Below are positions 29,114-34,930 of a stretch of DNA of 34,930 nucleotides, in pieces. The DNA is from Clostridia bacterium (GTDB lineage: Bacteria > Bacillota_A > Clostridia > Oscillospirales > CAG-272). Both the position numbers and the translations under genes were made by a program. Position 1 is the stretch's first letter. Each line of letters begins with the position of its first letter. The notes below the pieces were generated by a model. The model did no database searches. It worked only from the letters and a program-made list of their open reading frames with translations, and had not been told where the DNA came from. The stretch is taken from positions 1-34,930 of the forward strand of contig JAGBRZ010000099.1 in assembly GCA_017632155.1 (NCBI GenBank), read 5' to 3'.

Positions 29114-30613
29114 TTATTTAATGATATACACCATCGCATTGCGGTCTTTGAGGTATTCGGCGACAGTTTTATCTGCGTTTTCGTCGAATACAACGTTGTG
29201 GGGTTCGCTTTCGCGGTTAGCGCCGTATTGACCGAGGGGGGAGGAGAGGTTTTGGAGATATGTATTTTCGTACATCCGGGGGCAGGAGGCTTCTTCGAGT
29301 GCAACCGTGTGGATCATACGATACGCCGCGCGGTCGAATATATTATTATGGATGGAAAAATCGCGCGCGGTGTTGGTGTAGCTCCAGCCCTTGATGTGCG
29401 CGGGGGTGTGAATATTGTGCCTCTGCTGACCCCAGCCGAAGCCGGAAAATCGCAGAATATTTTCAGCGATCTCACAATTTTCGACGATACTTCCGTCCAC
29501 GCCCATATTTTCGTCAAGAAAATACTCAATCGAGTATACGCATTTTTCAATAAGATTTCCTATATATTTAATGTTTTTCAGCTCGAATTTCTTGCCGTTC
29601 GTTGTGATCTGATGTGTGATCGCGGCATCGTAAATTTGATAAATATAGCAATTTTTGACTACATAATCATCACACCCGCCGTAGACTTCAACGCCGTTAC
29701 CGTAGCGGGTGACACTGCCGCGGCGGCCTTCGGGGTAGTTCGGATCTGTGCCCGCATAGTGCTGAATGGCACCGCCAACCCATCCGATCTCGCATCCGCT
29801 GACGTGGAGCGACACCACGTGACCGCCCGATGAGATAGCGTGTGTTCCTATATATTTCAGACAGAGATTTTCGATAGTGACGCGCGGATTACTGCCAATA
29901 AAGAACATATGGCGGCGCGCAAGTGCCTCAATAGAGGAAAAAAACTCGCCAGGGTTTCCCGCGTCACAACGCAGATAAAGCTCGCCGTATGAGTCCCAGT
30001 TTAGTGCGGGAATGGGAAATTCCTCGCCTTTCGAGGGTTTGACGGTGGTTTTTTCATCATATTTGCAGAAAATATCAAGATCCCGGGTCATTTCGTCCGA
30101 GATAATAAAATCCTTTTCCTCGTCATATCGGCAAACAAATTTTCCGTTTCTGTATGAGGGTATCAGCTTGCGCGAATGAAGCTTATCATCACCGAAAACG
30201 AGAGTTCCGCAGTCAAGGATAGGCTCGCGAAGCTTCCAGATATTCTTTTCGGAATCGTAAATTTCCCAAAGAGCGGGATCTGCAAGATTCTTTTCCGAGC
30301 CGTAAAGACGTGGCTTTTCGCCCTTGCCAAAAGCGCAATATTTGACTCCCGGACGAGTCTTGATGCATCCGCGAAAAACGTCGCCGCGGCGGAATCTCAC
30401 CGCATCGCCCTCGCAAAAATCAAAGGATGACACTTTTGCGAGCGTTTTCCAAGCTCTTTCGGGACTTTTGCCGTCATTTCCGTCGTTGCCGTCCGCGCTG
30501 ACGTAGTAGACCGCGCCCGTGAAATCCTCGCAGTCGGGCAAGGAAAGGATCTCCTCCTTCAACCTGCGCGCTTTTTCGTCGATCTGATTTAGAATTTCTT
30601 TGGTTGCAAACAT
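29114..30613 (-). CDS. Right-handed parallel beta-helix protein
   Basis: The 499-residue product has no signal peptide. The opening helix is followed by YYVSADGNDGNDGKSPERAWKTL, a characteristic entry into secreted-type beta-helix proteins, and then repeated rungs (RVTIENLCLKYIG, DYVVKNCYIYQI, SIVENCEIAEN, FSIHNNIF). Such folds are found in polysaccharide lyases, epimerases and hydrolases. The catalytic residues are not identifiable. The ATG has GGAGGT upstream. Cytoplasmic location is odd for the fold, but other clostridial members also lack signals. It is transcribed toward perR but separated by the perR promoter. Confidence 0.8.
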   Translation of the reverse strand: MFATKEILNQIDEKARRLKEEILSLPDCEDFTGAVYYVSADGNDGNDGKSPERAWKTLAKVSSFDFCEGDAVRFRRGDVFRGCIKTRPGVKYCAFGKGEKPRLYGSEKNLADPALWEIYDSEKNIWKLREPILDCGTLVFGDDKLHSRKLIPSYRNGKFVCRYDEEKDFIISDEMTRDLDIFCKYDEKTTVKPSKGEEFPIPALNWDSYGELYLRCDAGNPGEFFSSIEALARRHMFFIGSNPRVTIENLCLKYIGTHAISSGGHVVSLHVSGCEIGWVGGAIQHYAGTDPNYPEGRRGSVTRYGNGVEVYGGCDDYVVKNCYIYQIYDAAITHQITTNGKKFELKNIKYIGNLIEKCVYSIEYFLDENMGVDGSIVENCEIAENILRFSGFGWGQQRHNIHTPAHIKGWSYTNTARDFSIHNNIFDRAAYRMIHTVALEEASCPRMYENTYLQNLSSPLGQYGANRESEPHNVVFDENADKTVAEYLKDRNAMVYIIK

Positions 30614-30640
30614 AACGCACCTCCGAACAGTGATGTAATA

Positions 30641-30669
30641 ATTTTATCACATTTTTTAACGATAATCAA
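30641..30669 (-). promoter_or_regulatory. Promoter of the beta-helix gene at 30.6 kb
   Basis: On the minus strand TTGATT (30664-30669) and TAAAAT (30641-30646) are spaced by 17 bases. Confidence 0.68.
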
Positions 30670-30713
30670 TAGCCACTCGTGCTTTGTTTTCAGACGTTTT
30701 CAAAAAGTTTTTA

Positions 30714-30742
30714 TTGTAAAGCACAAAAAAATATGATATAAT
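30714..30742 (+). promoter_or_regulatory. Promoter of the DUF2752 gene
   Basis: TTGTAA (30714-30719) and TATAAT (30737-30742) are spaced by 17 bases. Confidence 0.72.
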
Positions 30743-30771
30743 AGTCAAAACATCACGAAAGGAGCGGCAGG

Positions 30772-31155
30772 ATGAAAAAATATTCGAAAAAAGAATTCTT
30801 TATAATTATGTCGAAGCATTTCGTATGCGGAACAGTTATTCTTGTTTTATTTTATATTTTTTCGAAGCTGTTTGGAAGTATTTGCCCGACTTACAGATTT
30901 TTTGGAATCTGCTGTCCCTTCTGCGGCATGACGCGCGCGCATCTGTCGGCTTTGAGCGGTGACTTTTCCACAGCGATGTATTATAATCCCGTATTTTTTC
31001 TTGGTGTACCTTGCATATTTTTTATGGTGCACGAAAAGCTCTTTGCACCGAAGTATGATAAGGCGCGGAAGATCATTGCGGGGATGCTCCTCAGCATCAT
31101 TGTCGCTGTGTATATCGTGAGGGTCTGCCTTTACGGATTTGATTTTTTTGATTGA
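30772..31155 (+). CDS. DUF2752 small membrane protein
   Basis: The 127-residue product has three membrane segments (about residues 16-36, 66-84 and 95-117) and the DUF2752 signature ICCPFCGMTRAHLSALSGDF between the first two, with a CxxCGMTR core. The function of the family is unknown. The conserved cysteines face a loop and may bind metal or form a disulphide. AAAGGAG precedes the start by a short space. It is a single gene between its own promoter and terminator. Confidence 0.88.
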   Translation: MKKYSKKEFFIIMSKHFVCGTVILVLFYIFSKLFGSICPTYRFFGICCPFCGMTRAHLSALSGDFSTAMYYNPVFFLGVPCIFFMVHEKLFAPKYDKARKIIAGMLLSIIVAVYIVRVCLYGFDFFD

Positions 31156-31161
31156 TATATT

Positions 31162-31197
31162 AGCCGATTCATCGTTGATGGGTCGGCTTTTTTTATT
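31162..31197 (+). terminator. Terminator after the DUF2752 gene
   Basis: An imperfect stem AGCCGA / TCGGCT with inner CATC / GATG pairing is followed by a T run. Confidence 0.85.
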
Positions 31198-31204
31198 TTG
31201 CCTA

Positions 31205-31233
31205 TTGACAACGTAACAATGTTATGCTATAAT
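31205..31233 (+). promoter_or_regulatory. Consensus promoter of yhbD-yhbE
   Basis: Perfect TTGACA (31205-31210) and TATAAT (31228-31233) are spaced by exactly 17 bases. The spacer holds an operator-like palindrome, and a second follows the -10. Confidence 0.92.
31213..31225. promoter_or_regulatory. Operator-like palindrome 1 in the yhbD promoter
   Basis: GTAACAATGTTAT lies in the -35/-10 spacer; it has one mismatch to a perfect 6-1-6 inverted repeat. Confidence 0.75.
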
Positions 31234-31239
31234 ATTACC

Positions 31240-31252
31240 GTAACAATGTTAC
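31240..31252. promoter_or_regulatory. Operator-like palindrome 2 in the yhbD leader
   Basis: GTAACAATGTTAC is a perfect 6-1-6 inverted repeat directly before the ribosome site GAAAGGAG. Spacing from palindrome 1 is 27 bp centre to centre. A protein bound here would block transcription start. Confidence 0.78.
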
Positions 31253-31265
31253 GAAAGGAGTAAGT

Positions 31266-31649
31266 ATGGAACAGGAACTTATTTCAAAAAAAGAGCTGTT
31301 AGAAAAATACGCGATCTCTTACGGTGCGCTCTATCGCTGGAAGCGAAAGGGGCTCATACCCGAGGACTGGTTCATCAAAAAATCAACCGTCACGGGGCAG
31401 GAGACATTTTTCCCGCGCGAGCTCGTCTGTGAAAGGATAGAGCTTATCAAAAAGCAGAAGGACGACGTTTCGCTTGACGAGCTTTCGGATCATTTTTCTT
31501 CCGAATCAAAAAAGAAGGCGACGCTCGTTATCGACACGGCTTTCGGAAAAAAGGTATTTTACCTGAACGACATAAGATCGATCCTTTTAGAGGACAATGA
31601 AGGAAACAAAAAAGATATTACGGATGAAGTAATCGGAGGTACAAAATGA
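31266..31649 (+). CDS. yhbD: YhbD-family (DUF4004) MerR-like DNA-binding protein
   Basis: The 127-residue product begins [47 protein letters not shown], the winged helix of the YhbD family. An acidic, helical tail follows ([33 protein letters not shown]). It is shorter than Bacillus YhbD (about 220 residues). It is probably a regulator of its own operon: two near-identical palindromes overlap its consensus promoter. The next gene, a bactofilin-like protein, overlaps it by 4 bases (ATGA). The ligand or signal is unknown. Confidence 0.88.
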   Translation: MEQELISKKELLEKYAISYGALYRWKRKGLIPEDWFIKKSTVTGQETFFPRELVCERIELIKKQKDDVSLDELSDHFSSESKKKATLVIDTAFGKKVFYLNDIRSILLEDNEGNKKDITDEVIGGTK

Positions 31650-32374
31650 ATATGCACATTTCGGGCAGCGGAAATATCCCTGCGGGCGAATATGAAAAGG
31701 TTTCGGTCAGCGGAAGCGCAAGGCTACACGGGCTTGTGAGATGCAACAGCTTTGCCACATCGGGCTCCTCGGCGGGCGAGAGTATTGAATGCTCCGAAAA
31801 TTTCAAGATCTCGGGTTCTTCGGCTTTTTCGGGTAACGTGAGTGCGGGATACATAGGTATTTCGGGGTCATTCTCTTGCGGCGGCGAGCTTATTTCAAGC
31901 GGAAAGATCATATGCTCGGGTGGCGCAAAATGCGAAAAAAGCATAAAATGCGATGAGCTCGCCGTTTCGGGCTCGATCAAGATCGGGGAAGACGTTGAAG
32001 CCGAGAAGATCAAGATCGACGGTATCATCAACTGCTCGGGACTGCTGAATGCAGAGGATATTGAGATCAAATTCGACAAGGGAATGGACATCGGCAGCAT
32101 CGGCGGAAGCAAGATCATAATTATCAAAGAACCAAAAAGAAAGTTTGGCGAAAGACTGCCGCTTCTTTCCTCGCTTGTCAAGAAGATCAATGGTAACGTG
32201 CACGTTGAAGGCTCGATCGAGGGCGACGAGATCGCGCTTGAAGCCGTCACCTGTCCGAGAGTCACCGGCCGTGTCGTTGCCGTCGGAGCGGGGTGCGATA
32301 TCGATCTTGTGCAGTACAGCGATCAGATAGAGGTTTCGCCCGATGCAAGGGTTGGGAAGACAGAAAAGATTTGA
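31646..32374 (+). CDS. yhbE: YhbE-like bactofilin-family polymer-forming protein
   Basis: The 242-residue product is a chain of short beta-strand repeats with small residues ([44 protein letters not shown]), which should form the right-handed beta-helix of polymer-forming bactofilins. A later part ([40 protein letters not shown]) continues the repeats. Bactofilins build cytoskeletal filaments at the membrane. It is coupled to yhbD by an ATGA overlap, as in Bacillus, and ends before a terminator. Confidence 0.88.
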   Translation: MNMHISGSGNIPAGEYEKVSVSGSARLHGLVRCNSFATSGSSAGESIECSENFKISGSSAFSGNVSAGYIGISGSFSCGGELISSGKIICSGGAKCEKSIKCDELAVSGSIKIGEDVEAEKIKIDGIINCSGLLNAEDIEIKFDKGMDIGSIGGSKIIIIKEPKRKFGERLPLLSSLVKKINGNVHVEGSIEGDEIALEAVTCPRVTGRVVAVGAGCDIDLVQYSDQIEVSPDARVGKTEKI

Positions 32375-32390
32375 GAATAATTTATGAAAA

Positions 32391-32426
32391 AGCCGATTCG
32401 TCGTTTTTGATGGATCGGCTTTTTTG
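32391..32426 (+). terminator. Terminator after yhbE
   Basis: The stem AGCCGAT / ATCGGCT is followed by TTTTTT. Confidence 0.88.
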
Positions 32427-32440
32427 ATTATCGGATTTGA

Positions 32441-32484
32441 GTGCGCTTGTCGTTTGTGTAGTACAGACTTCGCTACTTCTCATT
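32441..32484 (+). repeat. Relic of the leading end of palindromic element A/B
   Basis: GTGCGCTTGTCGTTTGTG, followed by AGTACAGACTTCG and CTTCTCATT, matches the leading 43 bases of element B (24917-24959) with a few changes. The rest of the element is missing. As with A and B, it lies just after a terminator. Confidence 0.72.
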
Positions 32485-32578
32485 AGTTATTATAATTTTA
32501 AGAAAAATAACATCAATGTGAAACAATTTAATTATTATATTGTAGTACTTTGATTGACAAAATTTAGAAAGTTATGTA

Positions 32579-32640
32579 TGCACTCGTAAAACGGGGTGCA
32601 GGGGCTGCGCCCCCTTCACCCCTGCATTGCGAGTGCGAAC
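32579..32640. repeat. GC-rich nested hairpin
   Basis: An outer pair GCACTCG / CGAGTGC encloses GGGGTGCAGGGG paired with CCCC and ACCCC(TGCA) segments. It is much more GC-rich than the surrounding AT-rich leader. It may be part of the dispersed hairpin family; there is no tRNA fold or coding frame. Confidence 0.6.
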
Positions 32641-32707
32641 ATAGCTTTTTGCTAATTATTTGTGCATATTGCTATATTTTAATTTTTAATATACGTTTGT
32701 CTGCAGT

Positions 32708-32800
32708 CTGAGCTTGCCGAAGGCAAGCATACCTTTCTGAAAAAGTTCGATCAAAACTTTTCGCTACTGTTAAAATCAAGTTGAGTTCGTGTTTTTATTC
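32708..32800 (-). repeat. R1c: partial R1 repeat upstream of dnaA
   Basis: The segment contains GCTTGCCGAAGGCAAGC, then CTTTCTGAAAAAGTTCGATC and AAAACTTTTCGC, matching the leading third of R1a in inverse orientation. The distal hairpins are absent. Confidence 0.75.
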
Positions 32801-32839
32801 GTGAAAATGTAATATTTCTGTTAATATTATATTATATAG

Positions 32840-32868
32840 TTGAATAATTAACTTATATATGATATAAT
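32840..32868 (+). promoter_or_regulatory. Promoter of dnaA
   Basis: TTGAAT (32840-32845) and TATAAT (32863-32868) are spaced by 17 bases in a very AT-rich stretch (32810-32885). No TTATCCACA-type DnaA box is seen between 32430 and 32920. Confidence 0.65.
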
Positions 32869-32921
32869 ATTATATATATTGAATCAGCGACAAAGTAAAT
32901 TTACGAAAGGATCCCGCAAAA

Positions 32922-34589
32922 ATGGCTTATCTTGACGGGCTTATCGCCGTTTGGGAAGATGTCAGAAGCAGCTTTCTTGACAGTATGCCGCGCTCAACCG
33001 TTGAGCTTTGGTTCGGCAATATGAAGATGCTGGCGTTCAAGGACGACGTTCTTACATTCTCGATCGATTCGGCATTCAAATGTGATATTATAAATCAAAA
33101 ATTTCTTTCAAAAATAGAGGACGGCTTTGAGGAAAGACTCGGCTTCCGCGTTAAGGTTGAGATCATTTGCGAGGAAGAAAATGAGAGATCCGACGCCGAT
33201 AATAAGCGTCTGATAGACGCAGCGCGCGATATCGAGGAGGACGAAAAGGACGATTCCTTCTTTGATTATTCGGAGGGCGGAACCGGATTTCATTACGAAG
33301 GCGAGGATGAGCCGGGCGAGATCATAATGCCCGATCCGATAATGCCCGCACCCGGTATGGGCGACGGATTTGAAGCGGAGCTCTTCCGCGCAAGACAGCA
33401 GGAGTTTGCAAGCGAAACTCCCGAGGAGCGCGAGGCTCGCATCGAAAAGATGAAGAACGAGCGTCATCAGGCGATCATCAAAAGACTTCGCGAGGAGGCT
33501 GACGCGGAAAAGAGAAGTGCGGAGGGTGAAAAACCCGGAATAGGCGCGTGGGGCTCCACGTTGCCGCCCTACAACTTCGAATACACCTTTGACAACTTCA
33601 TAGTCGGAAGCTCAAATAAATTCGCTCACGCGGCTTGTACGGCGGTTGCGGCGAATCCTGCGATGAATTACAACCCCCTCTTCATCTACGGTCCCAGCGG
33701 ACTTGGCAAGACCCACCTTCTTTACGCGATCACAAATGAGATCAAAAGAAAGAAGCCCGCGGCGAAGATCATATACATCAAGGGCGAGGATTTCACCACG
33801 CAGTTCATCGAGGCGCTTGCGGCACAGATGACGAATGAATTTAGAAACAAATATCGCTCCTGCGACGTTCTCTTGATCGACGACATTCAGTTCATTGCGG
33901 GCAAGACATCGACTCAGGAGGAATTCTTCCACACCTTCAACGCGCTTTACGAGGAGCACAAGCAGATCATTCTGACGTCGGACCGTCCGCCCAGAGATAT
34001 GAAGACTCTCGAGGACAGACTGAAGACGAGATTCGAGTGGGGACTCCTTGCGGATATTCAGCCGCCGGATCTTGAGCTCCGAGTTGCGATCATCAAAAAG
34101 AAGGCGGAGCAGGTGGGAATCATCATTCCCGAGGATGTGCTTACCTACCTTGCCGAAAATCTGCGCTCGAACATCAGACAGATTGAGGGAGCAATGAAGA
34201 AGCTTGGTGCGCTTGCGTTCCTTTCGGGTCAGAAGATCACGATGGAGGTTGCAAGGGGCTGCATAGCCGATCTGCTTGGCGGCGAGGAGCCGGTGAGCGT
34301 GACGGTTGACAAGATCTTTGCTACCGTTTACAAAAAGTACGGAATCAGCAAGGAGGACTTGACGGGCAAGAGCCGCTCCCGCGAGATCGCGCAGGCAAGA
34401 CACGTGACGATCTATCTTATCCGTAAGATCACGGAGATGTCACTGCCGAATATCGGAAAGATATTTAATCGCGACCATACCACAGCGCTCGCGTCTTGGG
34501 AGACGATTGAGAAGAAGCTCAAGACCGATGCGATGCTGACGCTTGATATTAATGAGATGACGAAGGAAGTCACCGGCTCTGCCGAGTGA
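32922..34589 (+). CDS. dnaA: Chromosomal replication initiator DnaA
   Basis: The 555-residue product has domain I (residues 1-85, WEDVRSSFLDSMPRSTVELWFGNMKM) and an unusually long, very acidic domain II (about 88-205, rich in Asp/Glu and Pro). The AAA+ domain starts YNFEYTFDNFIVGSSNKFAHAA, with Walker A GPSGLGKTH at 257-265 and Walker B LLIDDIQF near 318. Domain IV has the signature NRDHTTALASWE. It opens the replication origin. CGAAAGGA precedes the start. No dnaN follows within 340 bases. Normal clostridial DnaA is about 450 residues; most of the excess is domain II. Confidence 0.96.
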   Translation: MAYLDGLIAVWEDVRSSFLDSMPRSTVELWFGNMKMLAFKDDVLTFSIDSAFKCDIINQKFLSKIEDGFEERLGFRVKVEIICEEENERSDADNKRLIDAARDIEEDEKDDSFFDYSEGGTGFHYEGEDEPGEIIMPDPIMPAPGMGDGFEAELFRARQQEFASETPEEREARIEKMKNERHQAIIKRLREEADAEKRSAEGEKPGIGAWGSTLPPYNFEYTFDNFIVGSSNKFAHAACTAVAANPAMNYNPLFIYGPSGLGKTHLLYAITNEIKRKKPAAKIIYIKGEDFTTQFIEALAAQMTNEFRNKYRSCDVLLIDDIQFIAGKTSTQEEFFHTFNALYEEHKQIILTSDRPPRDMKTLEDRLKTRFEWGLLADIQPPDLELRVAIIKKKAEQVGIIIPEDVLTYLAENLRSNIRQIEGAMKKLGALAFLSGQKITMEVARGCIADLLGGEEPVSVTVDKIFATVYKKYGISKEDLTGKSRSREIAQARHVTIYLIRKITEMSLPNIGKIFNRDHTTALASWETIEKKLKTDAMLTLDINEMTKEVTGSAE

Positions 34590-34590
34590 T

Positions 34591-34879
34591 TAGTGGACAG
34601 TAGTTAGTGGACAGTGGACAGAAAGATGCGACCGCAAAACATCATTTCCACAACAGCGTGAAAGTTTTGATCGAACTTTTTCAGAAAGTTATGCTTGCCT
34701 TCGGCAAGCTGCGACTCTGTCTTGTCGGCTCACGCCTCCATTTTCCTTCGGAAAACCGCCAGAGCCGTGCTCGTCCTAAAATCTTTTGAAGATTTTTAAG
34801 AAACTTTTCTTGAAAAGTTTCTTAAACGGAGCACGAGGCGGAGCCTCGTACTAATGCTAAGGCTGAAGCCTTCGCTACT
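34591..34879 (+). repeat. R1a: hairpin-rich repeat, plus orientation
   Basis: The repeat begins 2 bases after the dnaA stop with three short direct repeats of AGTGGACAG. A chain of small hairpins follows: GCTTGC/GGCAAGC, TTTTCCTTCGGAAAA, AAAATCTT/AAGATTTT, AAGAAACTTTTC/GAAAAGTTTCTT, GAGGC/GCCTC and AAGGCT/AGCCTT. It is the inverted counterpart of R1b. It is followed by another hairpin (CGAAGC-TCC-GCTTCG) near 34894. No gene is seen from 34590 to the window end; a 60-codon frame inside is accidental. Confidence 0.88.
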
Positions 34880-34930
34880 GAGCTTCAAAATAACGAAGCT
34901 CCGCTTCGGGGTTTTGGACAGAGTCAATAC

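Noticed and set aside
32430..32920. Replication origin
   Set aside because: An AT-rich stretch is present, but no DnaA boxes were found, so an origin cannot be claimed.
34607..34789. 60-codon open frame after dnaA
   Set aside because: It lies wholly inside hairpin repeat R1a, has no ribosome site, and is not preserved in the R1b copy as a protein.

Overview
The window looks like chromosome from an uncultured, strictly anaerobic, Gram-positive member of the Clostridia, probably a gut lineage. This is inferred from strong AGGAGG-type ribosome binding sites, TTGACA-17-TATAAT promoters, many lipoproteins with a Thr/Glu/Pro-rich spacer after the lipobox, two rubrerythrins with a PerR-like repressor, a yhbD-yhbE pair and dnaA. 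No rRNA, tRNA, CRISPR array or phage structural gene was seen.

Layout. 1-2.6 kb: a reverse-order rubrerythrin and a COG1078-type HD phosphohydrolase on the minus strand. 2.8-9.1 kb: a plus-strand run of SGNH hydrolase, two tandem TlpA-like thioredoxin lipoproteins, a NagD-type HAD phosphatase, a VanY-type D,D-carboxypeptidase lipoprotein and a lipoprotein joining a probable metzincin-like protease domain to about 14 MORN repeats. 9.3-11.7 kb: serC-serA (serine synthesis). 11.7-13.4 kb: a ZIP metal transporter and a FliB-like Cys-cluster protein. 13.5-17.5 kb: an AEC permease (minus), then a GH2 glycosidase and a zinc alcohol dehydrogenase (plus). 17.7-20.3 kb: solitary mazF, a GDPD phosphodiesterase and class II fructose-bisphosphate aldolase. 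20.3-24.9 kb: a palindromic element followed by a DUF559 nuclease gene, then two sugar isomerase/epimerase-like TIM barrels around a beta-helix lipoprotein. 24.9-27.6 kb: a 339-bp element with 65-bp terminal inverted repeats and a minus-strand operon of a lipoprotein, a deacetylase-like protein and an unknown protein. 28.0-30.6 kb: perR-rbr and a second beta-helix protein (minus). 30.7-34.6 kb: DUF2752 protein, yhbD-yhbE and dnaA.

The most unusual content is non-coding. Two families of dispersed, hairpin-rich repeats occur. The first (R1/R2) is a mosaic of short hairpins whose stems change in sequence between copies while staying complementary. The second consists of long palindromes with imperfect copies at about 20.35, 24.94 and 32.44 kb, each just after a Rho-independent terminator. 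One of these directly precedes a small DUF559 (Vsr-like) endonuclease gene, suggesting a REP/RAYT-like mobile pair with a non-HUH nuclease. That link is a hypothesis.

Two regulatory regions are also clear. A perfect consensus promoter for yhbD carries two copies of GTAACAATGTT(A/T)-type palindromes. The perR leader carries two TAGGAATCATTCCTA-type 7-1-7 boxes around its -10.
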